DNA from: Oscillospiraceae bacterium
GTDB taxonomy: Bacteria > Bacillota_A > Clostridia > Oscillospirales > Ruminococcaceae
Direction: 5' to 3'
Length of the DNA: 23,165 nt
Assembly (NCBI GenBank): GCA_900766795.1
Contig: CAAFWX010000049.1
Span: 1-23,165, forward strand
Shown here: in pieces, positions 1 to 8,167 of the stretch
Numbering within the stretch: position 1 is the first letter of the stretch
How the letters are laid out: the number at the start of each line of letters is the position of its first letter
Translations under genes and position numbers: made by a program
The notes under the pieces: model-generated
What the model was told of the DNA's origin: nothing
The model's input: only the letters and a program-made list of their open reading frames with translations
The model's database searches: none

Positions 1-17
1 GTGTGCTCTTCCGATCT
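1..17 (+). other. Illumina adapter remnant (artefact)
   Basis: The first 17 bases, GTGTGCTCTTCCGATCT, are identical to the 3' end of the Illumina TruSeq read-2 adapter. Genuine genomic sequence therefore starts at about base 18, and the window start is a contig end with untrimmed adapter. Confidence 0.93.
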
Positions 18-54
18 CCCGAAGGACAAGTTTGAAATGAAGATTGAGGAATAA
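18..54 (+). CDS. C-terminal tail of an upstream gene (partial)
   Basis: An open frame enters from the contig start and ends at TAA (52-54), giving the tail PKDKFEMKIEE. It lies 28 bases before purM in the same direction. It is probably the end of another purine gene, since purF or purC often precede purM in Clostridia. Eleven residues are too few to identify it, and the part under bases 1-17 is adapter. Confidence 0.45.
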
Positions 55-82
55 GTAATAATCACTCACAAGGAGAAGCACA

Positions 83-1117
83 ATGAAAAGTTACAGCGAA
101 AGCTACGCAGCGGCAGGCGTTGACGTAACCGCGGGTTACGAATCCGTTCGTCTTATGAAGGAGCACGTTGCCAGAACCAATATCCCCGGCTGCATTTCGG
201 GAATCGGCGGCTTCGGCGGTCTGTTCGCGCCGGACCTTACCGGAATGACGGAGCCTGTTCTCGTCAGCGGAACTGACGGCGTAGGCACCAAGCTCAAGAT
301 TGCAATGCTCATGAACAAGCACGACACCATCGGTATCGACTGCGTTGCCATGTGCGTGAACGACGTAATCTGCGTCGGCGCAAAGCCCCTGTTCTTCCTC
401 GATTACATCGCTATCGGAAAGAACGTTCCCACTAAGGTTGCAGAGATAGTAAAGGGCGTTGCGGAGGGCTGCGTACAGGCAGGCTGCGCGCTCATAGGCG
501 GCGAAACCGCAGAGCACCCCGGCATGATGGCAGAGGACGACTACGACATTGCGGGCTACACCACGGGCATTGTTGACAAGTCGAAGATTCTCGACAGCAG
601 CAGCGTAAAGCCCGGCGACGCAATCATCGGAATCGCTTCCACAGGCGTTCACTCCAACGGCTTCTCGCTTGTGAGAAAGGTGTTCAACGTAAACGAGCAG
701 AACCTCAAGATGTTCTACCCCGAGCTTGGCATGTCGCTGGGCGACGCGCTGCTCACTCCCACAAAGATTTATGTGAAGTCCGTGCTCGACCTCATCAGCA
801 AGCTTCCCGTAAAGTCCATCTCCCACATCACAGGCGGCGGCTTCTACGAGAACATTCCGCGTGCGCTTCCCGATGGAGTTTCCGCGAAAATCAGCAAGGC
901 AAGCTACGAGGTTCCCGCGATATTCAAGCTCCTCCGGAAAGAGGGCAACATCTCCGAGCACGACATGTACAACACCTTCAACATGGGTATCGGCATGATG
1001 CTTGTTGTTGACAAGGCTGACGCTGAAAAGGCTGTTGAAATCCTGAAAGCAAACGGCGAGAACGCATTCATAATCGGCGAAACCATCGCTTCCGACGAGG
1101 GAGTTATCATAGAGTAA
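83..1117 (+). CDS. purM: Phosphoribosylformylglycinamidine cyclo-ligase (AIR synthetase)
   Basis: PurM closes the imidazole ring, converting FGAM plus ATP to AIR, the fifth step of de novo purine synthesis in the cytoplasm. The 344-residue protein has the usual family length. It shows the signature GTDGVGTKL, the block [16 protein letters not shown], the FFLDYIA segment and the [11 protein letters not shown] loop, all typical of the PurM/PurL ATP-grasp-like superfamily. The ATG at 83 is preceded by AGGAG (71-75) at seven bases. Its stop codon shares one base with the start of the next gene (TAATG), so translational coupling is likely. It belongs to a plus-strand purine operon running to the terminator at 5519-5548. 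Any operon promoter lies outside the window. Confidence 0.97.
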   Translation: MKSYSESYAAAGVDVTAGYESVRLMKEHVARTNIPGCISGIGGFGGLFAPDLTGMTEPVLVSGTDGVGTKLKIAMLMNKHDTIGIDCVAMCVNDVICVGAKPLFFLDYIAIGKNVPTKVAEIVKGVAEGCVQAGCALIGGETAEHPGMMAEDDYDIAGYTTGIVDKSKILDSSSVKPGDAIIGIASTGVHSNGFSLVRKVFNVNEQNLKMFYPELGMSLGDALLTPTKIYVKSVLDLISKLPVKSISHITGGGFYENIPRALPDGVSAKISKASYEVPAIFKLLRKEGNISEHDMYNTFNMGIGMMLVVDKADAEKAVEILKANGENAFIIGETIASDEGVIIE

Positions 1118-1668
1118 TGGGAAAGCTTGCCGATTGGTGGGCAAGGGTTTTCGGCGGGAAGAAAGCGTCCGTTTCGGAGATTAACTACACCGAGAACAAG
1201 CTTATTATCGACGGCAAAGAGCTTATGTTCCCTCTGCACGTTGATATCCTTATCGAGATTCTCGGAAAGCCCCGCGCCACTGAGTTTGAAACAGACGCCG
1301 AAACGCGCGCTTTCCTTGAGAGAAGCGCAGGCGTTGGCATGGTGACAAGGCGCGTGAACTACGCATGGGACAACCTCGGGCTGCTTGCGTATACCTACAA
1401 CGGCGCGGTGGTGAACTGTTTGAGCGTTCTTCTGAAGCCGTCAGACCTGAAATACGCGCCGCGAAACGTGTTCGGCGGAAAGATACTCATTAACGGGACG
1501 GATTGGTTTTTTGCCATGAAGAGCGCCCAAAACGGCGATTTTATCGTGGAGTATATTCTCGGCGATTACAAGATAACAGCCGAGAAATCCGATTTTAAAA
1601 AGGATATTTCGGAATGCTCGGGCGATGACTTTAATTGCGTTGACATTCAGATTAATCGCAGAGGCTGA
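1117..1668 (+). CDS. Small uncharacterised protein in purine operon (DUF7738-like?)
   Basis: This 183-residue soluble protein has no signal peptide or membrane segment. Its ATG overlaps the purM stop by one base, so it is co-transcribed and probably translationally coupled. The N-terminal half reads like a small beta domain: a strand with IIDGKELMFPL, then ILGKPRATEFE, then YAWDNLGLLAYTYNG. This order of motifs resembles hypothetical proteins annotated as DUF7738, but the match is from memory and tentative. The C-terminal half is mixed and ends with an acidic stretch. It is not a known purine enzyme. The gene continues to within 50 bases of purN. Confidence 0.8.
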   Translation: MGKLADWWARVFGGKKASVSEINYTENKLIIDGKELMFPLHVDILIEILGKPRATEFETDAETRAFLERSAGVGMVTRRVNYAWDNLGLLAYTYNGAVVNCLSVLLKPSDLKYAPRNVFGGKILINGTDWFFAMKSAQNGDFIVEYILGDYKITAEKSDFKKDISECSGDDFNCVDIQINRRG

Positions 1669-1717
1669 CAAGCGGCAGGCTGCGGTTCGATTCGGGACAT
1701 AAATGTTCGGAGGATAC

Positions 1718-2341
1718 ATGAAGAATATCGTTGTACTTGTGTCGGGCGGCGGCACTAATTTACAGGCGCTAATCGACGCTCAGAAGCGCGGCGAAATAAA
1801 GGGCGGAAAGATAACCTGCGTTATCGCCAGCAAAGCGGACGCCTACGCGCTTGAGCGCGCGAAGAACAACGGGATAAAGACCCGCGTTCTTGTGAGAAAG
1901 GATTACCCGGACGTTGCCGCTTACAGCGCGGCAATGCGCGACGCGCTTGTTGAGGAGAAGGCTGACCTTGTGGTATACGCAGGGTTCATGACGATACTTG
2001 ACGAGCAGGTCTGCGACGCTTTTAAGTATAAGATGATTAACATTCACCCCGCGCTGATTCCGTCTTTTTGCGGAAAGGGCTTCTACGGGCTTCACGTCCA
2101 CGAAGCGGCGCTGGCAAAGGGCGTAAAGGTTTCGGGCGCAACGGTGCATTTCGTCACCGCAGACTGCGACGCGGGACCCATCATTCTGCAAAAGGCGGTT
2201 GAGGTGCAAAACGGCGACACTCCCGAAACGCTCCAGCGCAGAATTATGGAGCAGGCGGAGTGGAAGCTTCTCCCGCAGGCGGTTTCGCTGTTCTGCGAGG
2301 ACAGGATAACCGTTGAGAACGGAATAGCGGTGATAAAATGA
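1718..2341 (+). CDS. purN: Phosphoribosylglycinamide formyltransferase (GAR transformylase)
   Basis: PurN transfers a formyl group from 10-formyl-tetrahydrofolate to GAR, the third step of purine synthesis. The 207-residue product starts KNIVVLVSGGGTNLQALI, the nucleotide-binding N-terminus of the family. It contains NIHPALIPSF (Asn108, His110) and TADCDAGPII (Asp151), which correspond to the catalytic Asn-His-Asp of E. coli PurN (N106, H108, D144). An upstream in-frame ATG exists at 1703, but CGGAGGA (1708-1714) is correctly placed only for the ATG at 1718. The stop overlaps the next start (ATGA at 2338-2341), indicating coupling to the downstream gene. Confidence 0.96.
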   Translation: MKNIVVLVSGGGTNLQALIDAQKRGEIKGGKITCVIASKADAYALERAKNNGIKTRVLVRKDYPDVAAYSAAMRDALVEEKADLVVYAGFMTILDEQVCDAFKYKMINIHPALIPSFCGKGFYGLHVHEAALAKGVKVSGATVHFVTADCDAGPIILQKAVEVQNGDTPETLQRRIMEQAEWKLLPQAVSLFCEDRITVENGIAVIK

Positions 2342-2835
2342 GTCAAATCAAACTCACATACAGCGGGTATTACAACTCGTCGGCAGGAGTGCTTTATTCC
2401 GACAGATACCGCTGCGAGGTGGAGCTTGTCGGAAAGAAGGTGGGGGATAGCTACCTCACCCGCTGCGCGGAGTATTTCGAGCAGCTGCCCGAGGGCATTC
2501 TGGACGAGCTGAAAGCCGCTTCGGCGGAGTACCTGAACGACTTTCTCGAGGAGAACGAGGGAAGCCTTGATGACGCTTGCCCCGAAACGGTCACAGCGGA
2601 GAATGTCATGACATTTCTGGAGCCTGTTCTTCTGAGCGCCGTTCCTCACGAGCTTCTGACGGAGGATGACGCGCCCCCCGCGTTCGCCGTGAAGCTTATG
2701 TTCAAGCCTGTTCCCGACCTGCTTGCAGAGTGGGCGGTAAGCGACAAGGCGGTTTATGTCGGAGAATTTCGCGATGTAAACCCGTGGAACGAAAAGCTTC
2801 TTTTGAAAAAGTGGAACTATCTCGGCGGGAAATGA
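2338..2835 (+). CDS. Small acidic uncharacterised protein in purine operon
   Basis: This 165-residue acidic soluble protein starts inside the purN stop codon (ATGA) and ends inside the next start (ATGA at 2832-2835), so it is locked into the operon. It begins with predicted beta strands (IKLTYSGYY, RCEVELVGKKV). A helical, Glu-rich middle follows (about residues 40-75). The C-terminus has beta segments, including LLAEWAVSDKAVYVGEF, and ends in KWNYLGGK. The layout is reminiscent of DUF6985-type proteins, but I do not recognise it securely. No catalytic motif is visible. Function unknown. Confidence 0.8.
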   Translation: MSQIKLTYSGYYNSSAGVLYSDRYRCEVELVGKKVGDSYLTRCAEYFEQLPEGILDELKAASAEYLNDFLEENEGSLDDACPETVTAENVMTFLEPVLLSAVPHELLTEDDAPPAFAVKLMFKPVPDLLAEWAVSDKAVYVGEFRDVNPWNEKLLLKKWNYLGGK

Positions 2836-3575
2836 ACGAGGAGAAATTCAGCGGCAAAGCCGACAATTACGACAAATACCGCCCGTCCTATCCGAGCGAG
2901 CTTACAGATTGGCTGTATTCGCTCACCCGCGCGCAGGCTGTCGCCGACATCGGCGCAGGCACGGGCAAGTTCACCGAAAAGCTGCTCGAAAAGCCGTGGC
3001 GGGTGACGGCGGTGGAGCCGAACGACGATATGCTCGAGAAGCTTCGCGGGAATTTTCCCGGTTTGAGGACGGTTCGCGCGTCTGCTGAGGACACGGGGCT
3101 GCCGTCGCAAAGCTTCGGGCTTGTCACCGCGGCGCAGGCGTTCCATTGGTTTGACGAGGTGAGGTTCCGCGAGGAATGCAGGCGGCTGCTGACAGACGGC
3201 GGCAGGCTTGCCATCGTGTTCAACAGCCGTTCTTCCGAAGGGATTTCCGCCGCCCGCGATAGGGTTTGCGAGGAGTATTGCCCCGCGTTTGCGAACCGAA
3301 ACGGTCACATGGGCAAGCGTTCAGCCGAAGAGGGCGACCGATTTCTTCGGGAGGAATACTTCACGAGCGTTGAGGTGTTCGCGCAGGAAAATCGGGCTGC
3401 TTTGACGCGGGAGCAGTTTCTCGGAGATACGCTTTCGCGCTCCTACGCGCCGCGTGAAAACGACGAGTGCTATGCGGCTTTTGTCGAGGAAATCGGCGCG
3501 GTGTTTGACGAATATCAACAAAACGGATTGGCGTCCGTGTGCTATACAACGACCTGCTATGCAGGCAGATTCTGA
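2832..3575 (+). CDS. Class I SAM-dependent methyltransferase
   Basis: This 247-residue Rossmann-fold methyltransferase shows motif I VADIGAGTGKFTEKLL (residues about 37-52) for S-adenosylmethionine binding. Acidic motif II follows as TAVEPND, then ASAEDTGLP, and a post-motif SFGLVTAAQAFHWFD, as in the Methyltransf_11/25 group. The N-terminus FSGKADNYDKYRPSYP is typical of this group, in which the substrate varies widely. The frame is open upstream to 2730, but the ATG at 2832 overlaps the preceding stop (ATGA) and puts the conserved N-terminus at the start. It ends 11 bases before the IMP cyclohydrolase gene. Its substrate cannot be read from sequence, and it is not a standard purine-pathway enzyme. 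Confidence 0.9.
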   Translation: MNEEKFSGKADNYDKYRPSYPSELTDWLYSLTRAQAVADIGAGTGKFTEKLLEKPWRVTAVEPNDDMLEKLRGNFPGLRTVRASAEDTGLPSQSFGLVTAAQAFHWFDEVRFREECRRLLTDGGRLAIVFNSRSSEGISAARDRVCEEYCPAFANRNGHMGKRSAEEGDRFLREEYFTSVEVFAQENRAALTREQFLGDTLSRSYAPRENDECYAAFVEEIGAVFDEYQQNGLASVCYTTTCYAGRF

Positions 3576-3586
3576 AAGGAGAAAGC

Positions 3587-4321
3587 ATGAACTCCATTAC
3601 ACTTGACAAGGAACTGAACTCCCTTGCCTATCACGGCAGAGGAATCATCATCGGCAAGAGCGCTGACGGCAAAAAGGCTGTCACCGCCTACTTCATCATG
3701 GGCAGAAGCGAGAACAGCCGCAACCGCATTTTCATCGAGGACGGCGAGGGAATCCGCACCGAGGCGTTCGACCCCGGCAAGATGGTTGACCCCCACCTCA
3801 TCATCTATGCGCCCGTGCGCGTTCTCGGCAACAAGACGATTGTGACCAACGGCGACCAGACCGACACAATTTTCCTGAACATGAACAAGGGCATGACCTT
3901 TGAGCAGTCGCTGCGCGAGCGCGAGTTTGAGGACGACGCTCCCAACTTCACCCCCAGAATCAGCGGAATAATCGAGCTTGACGGCGGCAAAATGAGCTAC
4001 GCGATGTCCATTCTGAAATCCGCAGAGGGCGACGGCTCCTCCTGCCGCAGATTCACCTACACCTACGAAAATCCGCAAAGCGGCATGGGCAGCTTCATTC
4101 ACACCTATGCGGGGGACGAGTGCGAGATGAACGGCGTGCGCAGGCTCCCGACCTTTGAGGGCGAGCCGAAGAACGTTGTTATCCCCGACATGGACATTGA
4201 CGCATTCACCGAGTTTATCTGGAAGAATCTGAACGCAGACAACGGCGTTTCGCTGTTCACAAGATACATCGACATTGCAACAGGCAAGTACGAGAGCAGA
4301 ATCGTCAACAAGAATAAGTAA
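3587..4321 (+). CDS. purO: IMP cyclohydrolase, PurO-type
   Basis: This 244-residue protein belongs to the stand-alone IMP_cyclohyd family (PF07826), which closes FAICAR to IMP in the last step of purine synthesis. Supporting segments are the N-terminus LNSLAYHGRGIIIGKSADGK, YFIMGRSENSRNRIF, the DPHLIIYAPVRVLGN region and the GMTFEQSLREREFEDD stretch. The start at 3587 follows AAAGGAG (3575-3581). The next gene, 11 bases downstream, encodes AICAR formyltransferase. Together the pair covers the two activities that most bacteria fuse in PurH. This split is known in archaea and in some Clostridia and Bifidobacteria. Confidence 0.93.
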   Translation: MNSITLDKELNSLAYHGRGIIIGKSADGKKAVTAYFIMGRSENSRNRIFIEDGEGIRTEAFDPGKMVDPHLIIYAPVRVLGNKTIVTNGDQTDTIFLNMNKGMTFEQSLREREFEDDAPNFTPRISGIIELDGGKMSYAMSILKSAEGDGSSCRRFTYTYENPQSGMGSFIHTYAGDECEMNGVRRLPTFEGEPKNVVIPDMDIDAFTEFIWKNLNADNGVSLFTRYIDIATGKYESRIVNKNK

Positions 4322-4332
4322 GGAGCAGGAAC

Positions 4333-5511
4333 ATGACAGAATTAGAACTGAAGTACGGCTGCAACCCCAACCAGAAGCCCTCGAGAATTTATATGGAGAG
4401 CGGCTCAGAGCTTCCCATTGAGGTGCTTAACGGCAAGCCCGGCTACATCAACTTCCTTGACGCTTTCAACGGCTGGCAGCTTGTAAAGGAGCTTAAGGCG
4501 GCGACAGGCTACCCTGCCGCAACCAGCTTCAAGCACGTTTCCCCCGCAGGCGCGGCAATCGGTCTGCCCCTTTCCGAAACGCTTGCTAAGATTTACTGGG
4601 TGGACGACCTCGGCGAGCTTTCTCCTCTCGCGTGCGCATACGCAAGAGCGCGCGGCGCAGACAGAATGAGCAGCTACGGCGACTTTATTGCGCTGTCCGA
4701 TGTGTGCGACGTTTCCACCGCGAAGATAATCCACCGCGAGGTTTCCGACGGAGTGATTGCTCCCGGCTACGAGCCTGAGGCGCTGGAGATTCTGAAATCC
4801 AAGCGCAAGGGCACCTACAACATCATCAAGATTGACCCCGATTACACTCCCGACCCCATCGAGCGCAAGCAGGTTTACGGCATAACCTTTGAGCAGGGAA
4901 GAAACGAGCTTGTGATTAACGACGAGCTTTTTGCAAACCGTCCCACCAAGAACAAGGACATTCCCCGGAGTGCCATTAACGACCTTGCAATAGCAATGAT
5001 TACGCTGAAGTACACCCAGTCCAACTCCGTAGCATATGCCTGCGGCGGACAGGCAATCGGAATCGGCGCGGGACAGCAGTCGAGAATCCACTGCACGCGT
5101 CTTGCAGGCACCAAGGCAGACAACTGGTGGCTGCGCCAGTGCCCCAAGGTAATGGAGCTTCAGTTCGTGGACAATATCCGCCGCGCCGACCGCGACAACA
5201 CGATTGACCTGTACATCGGCGAGGATTACATGGACGTGCTTGCAGAGGGCGAGTGGCAGAAGTTCTTCAAGGTTAAGCCCGAGGTGTTCACCCGCGAGGA
5301 AAAGCGCGCATGGCTTGACAAGATGACGGGAGTAGCGCTCGGCTCTGACGCATTCTTCCCGTTCGGCGACAATATCGAGCGCGCCCACAAGAGCGGCGTT
5401 GCATATATCGCACAGCCCGGCGGCTCTATCCGCGACGACAACGTTATCGAAACCTGTGACAAGTACGGAATCGCGATGGCGTTCACAGGCATTCGTCTGT
5501 TCCACCACTAA
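4333..5511 (+). CDS. purH: AICAR formyltransferase, stand-alone (PurH C-terminal type)
   Basis: The enzyme formylates AICAR to FAICAR using 10-formyl-THF. The 392-residue protein corresponds to the AICARFT domain alone. It lacks the about 200-residue N-terminal IMP cyclohydrolase domain of bifunctional PurH. It begins LKYGCNPNQKPS (the family's RYG.NPHQ), and SFKHVSPAGAA holds the Lys67-His68 pair equivalent to the catalytic KH of ATIC/PurH. Further conserved blocks are DGVIAPGYEPEAL, the TQSNSVAY/GGQAIGIGAGQQSR region and the C-terminal PGGSIRDD. An AAGGAGCAGG ribosome site precedes the ATG. It is the last gene of the purine operon, with a terminator 8 bases after the stop. Confidence 0.96.
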   Translation: MTELELKYGCNPNQKPSRIYMESGSELPIEVLNGKPGYINFLDAFNGWQLVKELKAATGYPAATSFKHVSPAGAAIGLPLSETLAKIYWVDDLGELSPLACAYARARGADRMSSYGDFIALSDVCDVSTAKIIHREVSDGVIAPGYEPEALEILKSKRKGTYNIIKIDPDYTPDPIERKQVYGITFEQGRNELVINDELFANRPTKNKDIPRSAINDLAIAMITLKYTQSNSVAYACGGQAIGIGAGQQSRIHCTRLAGTKADNWWLRQCPKVMELQFVDNIRRADRDNTIDLYIGEDYMDVLAEGEWQKFFKVKPEVFTREEKRAWLDKMTGVALGSDAFFPFGDNIERAHKSGVAYIAQPGGSIRDDNVIETCDKYGIAMAFTGIRLFHH

Positions 5512-5518
5512 TAACCGG

Positions 5519-5548
5519 AAATGGGCGGCATTTACCGCCCATTTTTTT
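5519..5548 (+). terminator. Terminator of the purine operon
   Basis: AAATGGGCGG (5519-5528) pairs perfectly with CCGCCCATTT (5535-5544) around a six-base loop and is followed by a run of T to 5548. It sits directly behind the AICAR formyltransferase stop. It also shows that the in-frame ATG at 5521 is part of a hairpin and not a start. Confidence 0.9.
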
Positions 5549-5559
5549 GGGAGAAACCT

Positions 5560-5913
5560 ATGCAGATAACCTACATTCACGAACCCACCGACCTGCAATG
5601 CGGGCAGGCGGTGCTTGCAATGCTTCTCGGCACAACAGCCGAGGAGATATGCGAGCGGCTTTCCAACCACCGCGAAACGACCCTCGCCGAGATGAAGCGC
5701 GTTCTCGCCGACAGCGGGATACGCTTTGACGCGCAGCGCAGGGAAGCGCAAACGACAGCAGACCTGCCGCGCGCCGCACTGCTCAGCCTTGAAACGCCGC
5801 GCTGCTGGCACTGGTCGCTGTATGTTGACGGGACATTCTACGACCCCGAGCACGGCGTTATGAGCGATTTCCCCGAATCGAAGCGCAAATTCTTCTGGGA
5901 GCTGTATATATGA
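5560..5913 (+). CDS. Small C39-like cysteine peptidase-fold protein
   Basis: This compact 117-residue protein has the order of a papain-like/C39 peptidase core. Cys14 lies in DLQCGQAVLAMLLG (compare DCG.A.L.M in C39 domains), His84 in CWHWSLYVDG, and an acidic partner Asp95 in TFYDPEHGV. There is no signal peptide, membrane segment or ABC-transporter partner, so it is not a bacteriocin-exporter C39 domain as such. Because of its size it could be a minimal cytoplasmic peptidase or an inactive relative. The ATG at 5560 follows GGGAG (5549-5553), right after the purine terminator. No separate promoter is evident, so it may be expressed by read-through. Confidence 0.75.
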   Translation: MQITYIHEPTDLQCGQAVLAMLLGTTAEEICERLSNHRETTLAEMKRVLADSGIRFDAQRREAQTTADLPRAALLSLETPRCWHWSLYVDGTFYDPEHGVMSDFPESKRKFFWELYI

Positions 5914-5918
5914 GAAAT

Positions 5919-5950
5919 CCCCCTCCGGTGGCTGCCGAGGGGGAGTTTTT
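5919..5950 (+). terminator. Terminator between convergent genes
   Basis: CCCCCTC (5919-5925) pairs with GAGGGGG (5937-5943) and is followed by AGTTTTT. It lies 6 bases after the peptidase stop and 15 bases from the end of the minus-strand nucleotidase gene. The T run serves the plus strand only. Confidence 0.85.
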
Positions 5951-5964
5951 GTGAAGATTTGTGA

Positions 5965-6516
5965 TTATGTGCTGCGGGAGAGCCGAGAAATGACCGCATA
6001 GATTTCCTCCCAGCTTCCCACGCGCGTCATGCCGTTTCCCTCTGCGTCGAAATCCTCGTTGTAGGGCGCGGACATCAGCAGCTTGTCGTACTCCCCGCCG
6101 ACAAGGTTATGTACCCCGTCGTCAATCAGCACGTCGCCCCTTATCAGCTGCTTGTTTGAGCATACGATAATATCCTTGCGCGAAAGAAAGGGAAAGTATC
6201 TGAAAATGACCCGCTCCAGCTTCTGCGAGATAACGCTGAAATGCGTTGAGGTGACGACATACACGCTGTGCCCATCGTCAATGAGCTGCTTAAGAAAGCG
6301 CGGCGCACCCTCAATCGGCACGAGCCTGTCTTAGAAATCAGGCTCCAGCTCCGCGCCGTAAACCTGCTCGCGCGAGAGCGACGGAAACGCTTTTGTCATG
6401 TCCCAGTCGCGCACCTCGTCATACTTTACACTGGTGCCGTATCTGTCGTTGAGATATTCCACCCACGCCTCCGAAAGATTTTCAAGCACGCCGTCCGCGT
6501 CAACGAGAATTGTCAT
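5965..6516 (-). pseudogene. 5'-nucleotidase (NT5C-like HAD hydrolase) with internal stop
   Basis: The gene reads in one frame from ATG 6516 (AAAGGAG just upstream) to TAA 5965-5967, 184 codons in all, but codon 62 is TAA (6331-6333). Both halves fit one HAD-fold 5'(3')-deoxyribonucleotidase of the NT5C group. The first has the nucleophile motif VDADGVLENL (Asp6, Asp8) and DWDMTKAFP. The second has VPIEGAPRFLKQL, the motif II-like VVTSTH, and VLIDDGVHNLVGG as the acidic motif. The stop falls where relatives carry the PxFF/PxFY of the substrate cap, so one base change from TAC or TAT would explain it. It is either a recent nonsense mutation or a sequence error. No frameshift is present, and the frame after the stop is well preserved. 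Confidence 0.8.
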
Positions 6517-6542
6517 TCGTTTTGCTCCTTTGCGTTTTTTCA

Positions 6543-6574
6543 GGAAAAAGCCGCCGTGCAGCTATCACGGCGGC
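6543..6574 (-). terminator. Terminator of the DUF1846 gene
   Basis: GCCGCCGTG (6550-6558) pairs with CACGGCGGC (6566-6574) around a seven-base loop. Read on the minus strand, the hairpin is followed by CTTTTTCC. It lies just after the stop of the DUF1846 gene and before the nucleotidase ribosome site, so nucleotidase expression would depend on read-through. Confidence 0.8.
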
Positions 6575-6580
6575 AAAAAA

Positions 6581-8050
6581 TCAGTTTTCGTACTTCGGCT
6601 CGCAGGTAACGTTTATGCCAAGACGTCTGAAAGTCCTCTCGTCAACCGCAGAGAGGATAACCGTGGAGTGCACCTCGCAGCCGCGAAGATTAGCAATCTG
6701 CTCCATTGCGCGCTTTGCATTGGGGTCGGTGGTAGCGCAGATGGACAGCGCGATAAGCGTTTCGTCCGTGTGCAGGCGCGGGTTGCTGCTGCCGAGGTGG
6801 TTGACCTTAAGGCTCTGGATAGGCTCAATAACCTCGGGCGCCATAAGCAGAACATCGTCGTCGATTCCCGCCAGCACCTTAAGCGCGTTAAGCAGCAGTG
6901 CGGAGGAGGCTCCGAGCAGGTTCGAGGTCTTGCCGGTGATGATTGTGCCGTCGGTAAGCTCCATTGCCGCCGCGGGAGCGCCCGTAGCGTTCTCCTTTTC
7001 GAGCGCGGGCGCAACAACGGCTCTGTCCTCCGCGCTTATTCCCACCTGCTTCAGCAGCAGCTCCAGCTTGTAGACCTCCTCGGCGGAAGCGCTGCCCTTT
7101 TTGTGCTCGCTTAATGCGGTATAATAACGGCGGATTATCTCAGCCTTTGAGGCTTCGCTTACAATGTCGTTGTCGGTTATGCAGTTTCCCGCCATGTTTA
7201 CGCCCATGTCCGTCGGGGATTTATAGGGGCTTTCGCCGAGAATTTTCTCGAACATCGCGTTCAGCACGGGGAAAATCTCAATGTCGCGGTTGTAGTTTAC
7301 GGTGGTTTTGCCGTATGCTTCGAGGTGGAAGGGGTCAATCATGTTGACGTCGTTCAGGTCGGCGGTTGCGGCTTCGTATGCGACGTTTACGGGGTGGCGC
7401 AGCGGAATGTTCCAAATCGGGAATGTTTCAAACTTCGCATAGCCCGCATTTACGCCCCGCTTGTGCTCGTGATACAGCTGGGAAAGGCAGGTTGCCATCT
7501 TGCCGCTTCCGGGACCGGGGGCAGTGACCACCACAAGGCGGCGGCTGGTTTCGATGTAGTCGTTTTTGCCGTAGCCCTCGTCGCTGATAATGTAGGAGAG
7601 ATTTGAGGGATAGCCCTTGATGTGATAGTGGTGATAAACCTTCACGCCGAGTGCTTCGAGGCGGCTTTTGAATGCGTCCGCCGAGGGCTGCCCCTCGTAT
7701 CTTGTCAGCACAACGCTTCCGACATAAAGCCCGATTTTCGTAAAGACGTTAATCAGACGGATAACGTCCTTGTCGTAGGTTATGCCAAGGTCGCCTCTGA
7801 TTTTGTTCTTCTCGATATCTCCCGCGTTGATGACGATGACGATTTCCGCCTCGTCCTTGAGCTGGAGAAGCATTTGAAGCTTACTGTCGGGCTTGAAGCC
7901 GGGGAGCACTCTTGACGCATGAAAGTCGTCGAAAAGCTTTCCGCCGAACTCAAGGTAGAGTTTGTCGCCGAACTGGGAAATCCTTTCGCGGATATGTTCG
8001 GACTGCATTTTAAGGTATTTATCGTTGTCAAAGCCTGTTCCTGCAAGCAT
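6581..8050 (-). CDS. DUF1846 family protein
   Basis: This soluble protein of 489 residues belongs to DUF1846 (PF08903), widespread in Firmicutes and of unproven function. Characteristic segments are [58 protein letters not shown] (a P-loop-like glycine motif near residues 177-185), [19 protein letters not shown], and [10 protein letters not shown]. An upstream in-frame ATG at 8080 exists. The start at 8050 is preferred because AAGGGAG lies 8 bases upstream of it and the conserved N-terminus begins there. In addition, the -10 box at 8088-8093 puts transcription start at about 8081, leaving no leader for the 8080 start. The gene is monocistronic, with its own promoter and terminator. Confidence 0.93.
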   Translation of the reverse strand: MLAGTGFDNDKYLKMQSEHIRERISQFGDKLYLEFGGKLFDDFHASRVLPGFKPDSKLQMLLQLKDEAEIVIVINAGDIEKNKIRGDLGITYDKDVIRLINVFTKIGLYVGSVVLTRYEGQPSADAFKSRLEALGVKVYHHYHIKGYPSNLSYIISDEGYGKNDYIETSRRLVVVTAPGPGSGKMATCLSQLYHEHKRGVNAGYAKFETFPIWNIPLRHPVNVAYEAATADLNDVNMIDPFHLEAYGKTTVNYNRDIEIFPVLNAMFEKILGESPYKSPTDMGVNMAGNCITDNDIVSEASKAEIIRRYYTALSEHKKGSASAEEVYKLELLLKQVGISAEDRAVVAPALEKENATGAPAAAMELTDGTIITGKTSNLLGASSALLLNALKVLAGIDDDVLLMAPEVIEPIQSLKVNHLGSSNPRLHTDETLIALSICATTDPNAKRAMEQIANLRGCEVHSTVILSAVDERTFRRLGINVTCEPKYEN

Positions 8051-8087
8051 TCTGAAATCTCCCTTCAAAGAAAAATACATCTTTTTA

Positions 8088-8116
8088 ATTATATCTTATC
8101 TTGCGCAAAATTACAA
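8088..8116 (-). promoter_or_regulatory. Sigma-A promoter of the DUF1846 gene
   Basis: On the minus strand, TTGTAA (-35, 8111-8116) and a perfect TATAAT (-10, 8088-8093) are separated by exactly 17 bases. Transcription would start at about 8081, some 30 bases before the ATG at 8050. Confidence 0.8.
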
Positions 8117-8127
8117 GTGGGAAAATG

Positions 8128-8164
8128 AAAAAAAACGTATTTTGCCGAAAAATCGGAACGGCAA
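8128..8164 (-). terminator. Weak possible terminator of the LuxR-type regulator
   Basis: Downstream of the regulator stop, the minus strand carries TTGCCG (8159-8164) and CGGCAA (8142-8147), an 11-base-loop hairpin. A run of eight T (8128-8135) follows after a gap of six bases. The long gap makes this a poor intrinsic terminator, and the region also leads straight into the DUF1846 promoter. Confidence 0.3.
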
Positions 8165-8167
8165 GCG

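Noticed and set aside
62..1144. Long antisense open frame across purM
   Set aside because: purM is complete and strongly matched. The antisense frame has no family features and is a by-product of GC-rich codon use. The same holds for long antisense frames at 4405-5853, 14376-16691, 18657-19850 and 21028-22257.
2730..2831. N-terminal extension of the methyltransferase
   Set aside because: It overlaps the preceding gene by about 100 bases, and the conserved N-terminus begins at the ATGA overlap at 2832.
5521..5559. Upstream start (ATG 5521) for the C39-like gene
   Set aside because: It lies in the terminator hairpin. The GGGAG ribosome site serves the ATG at 5560.
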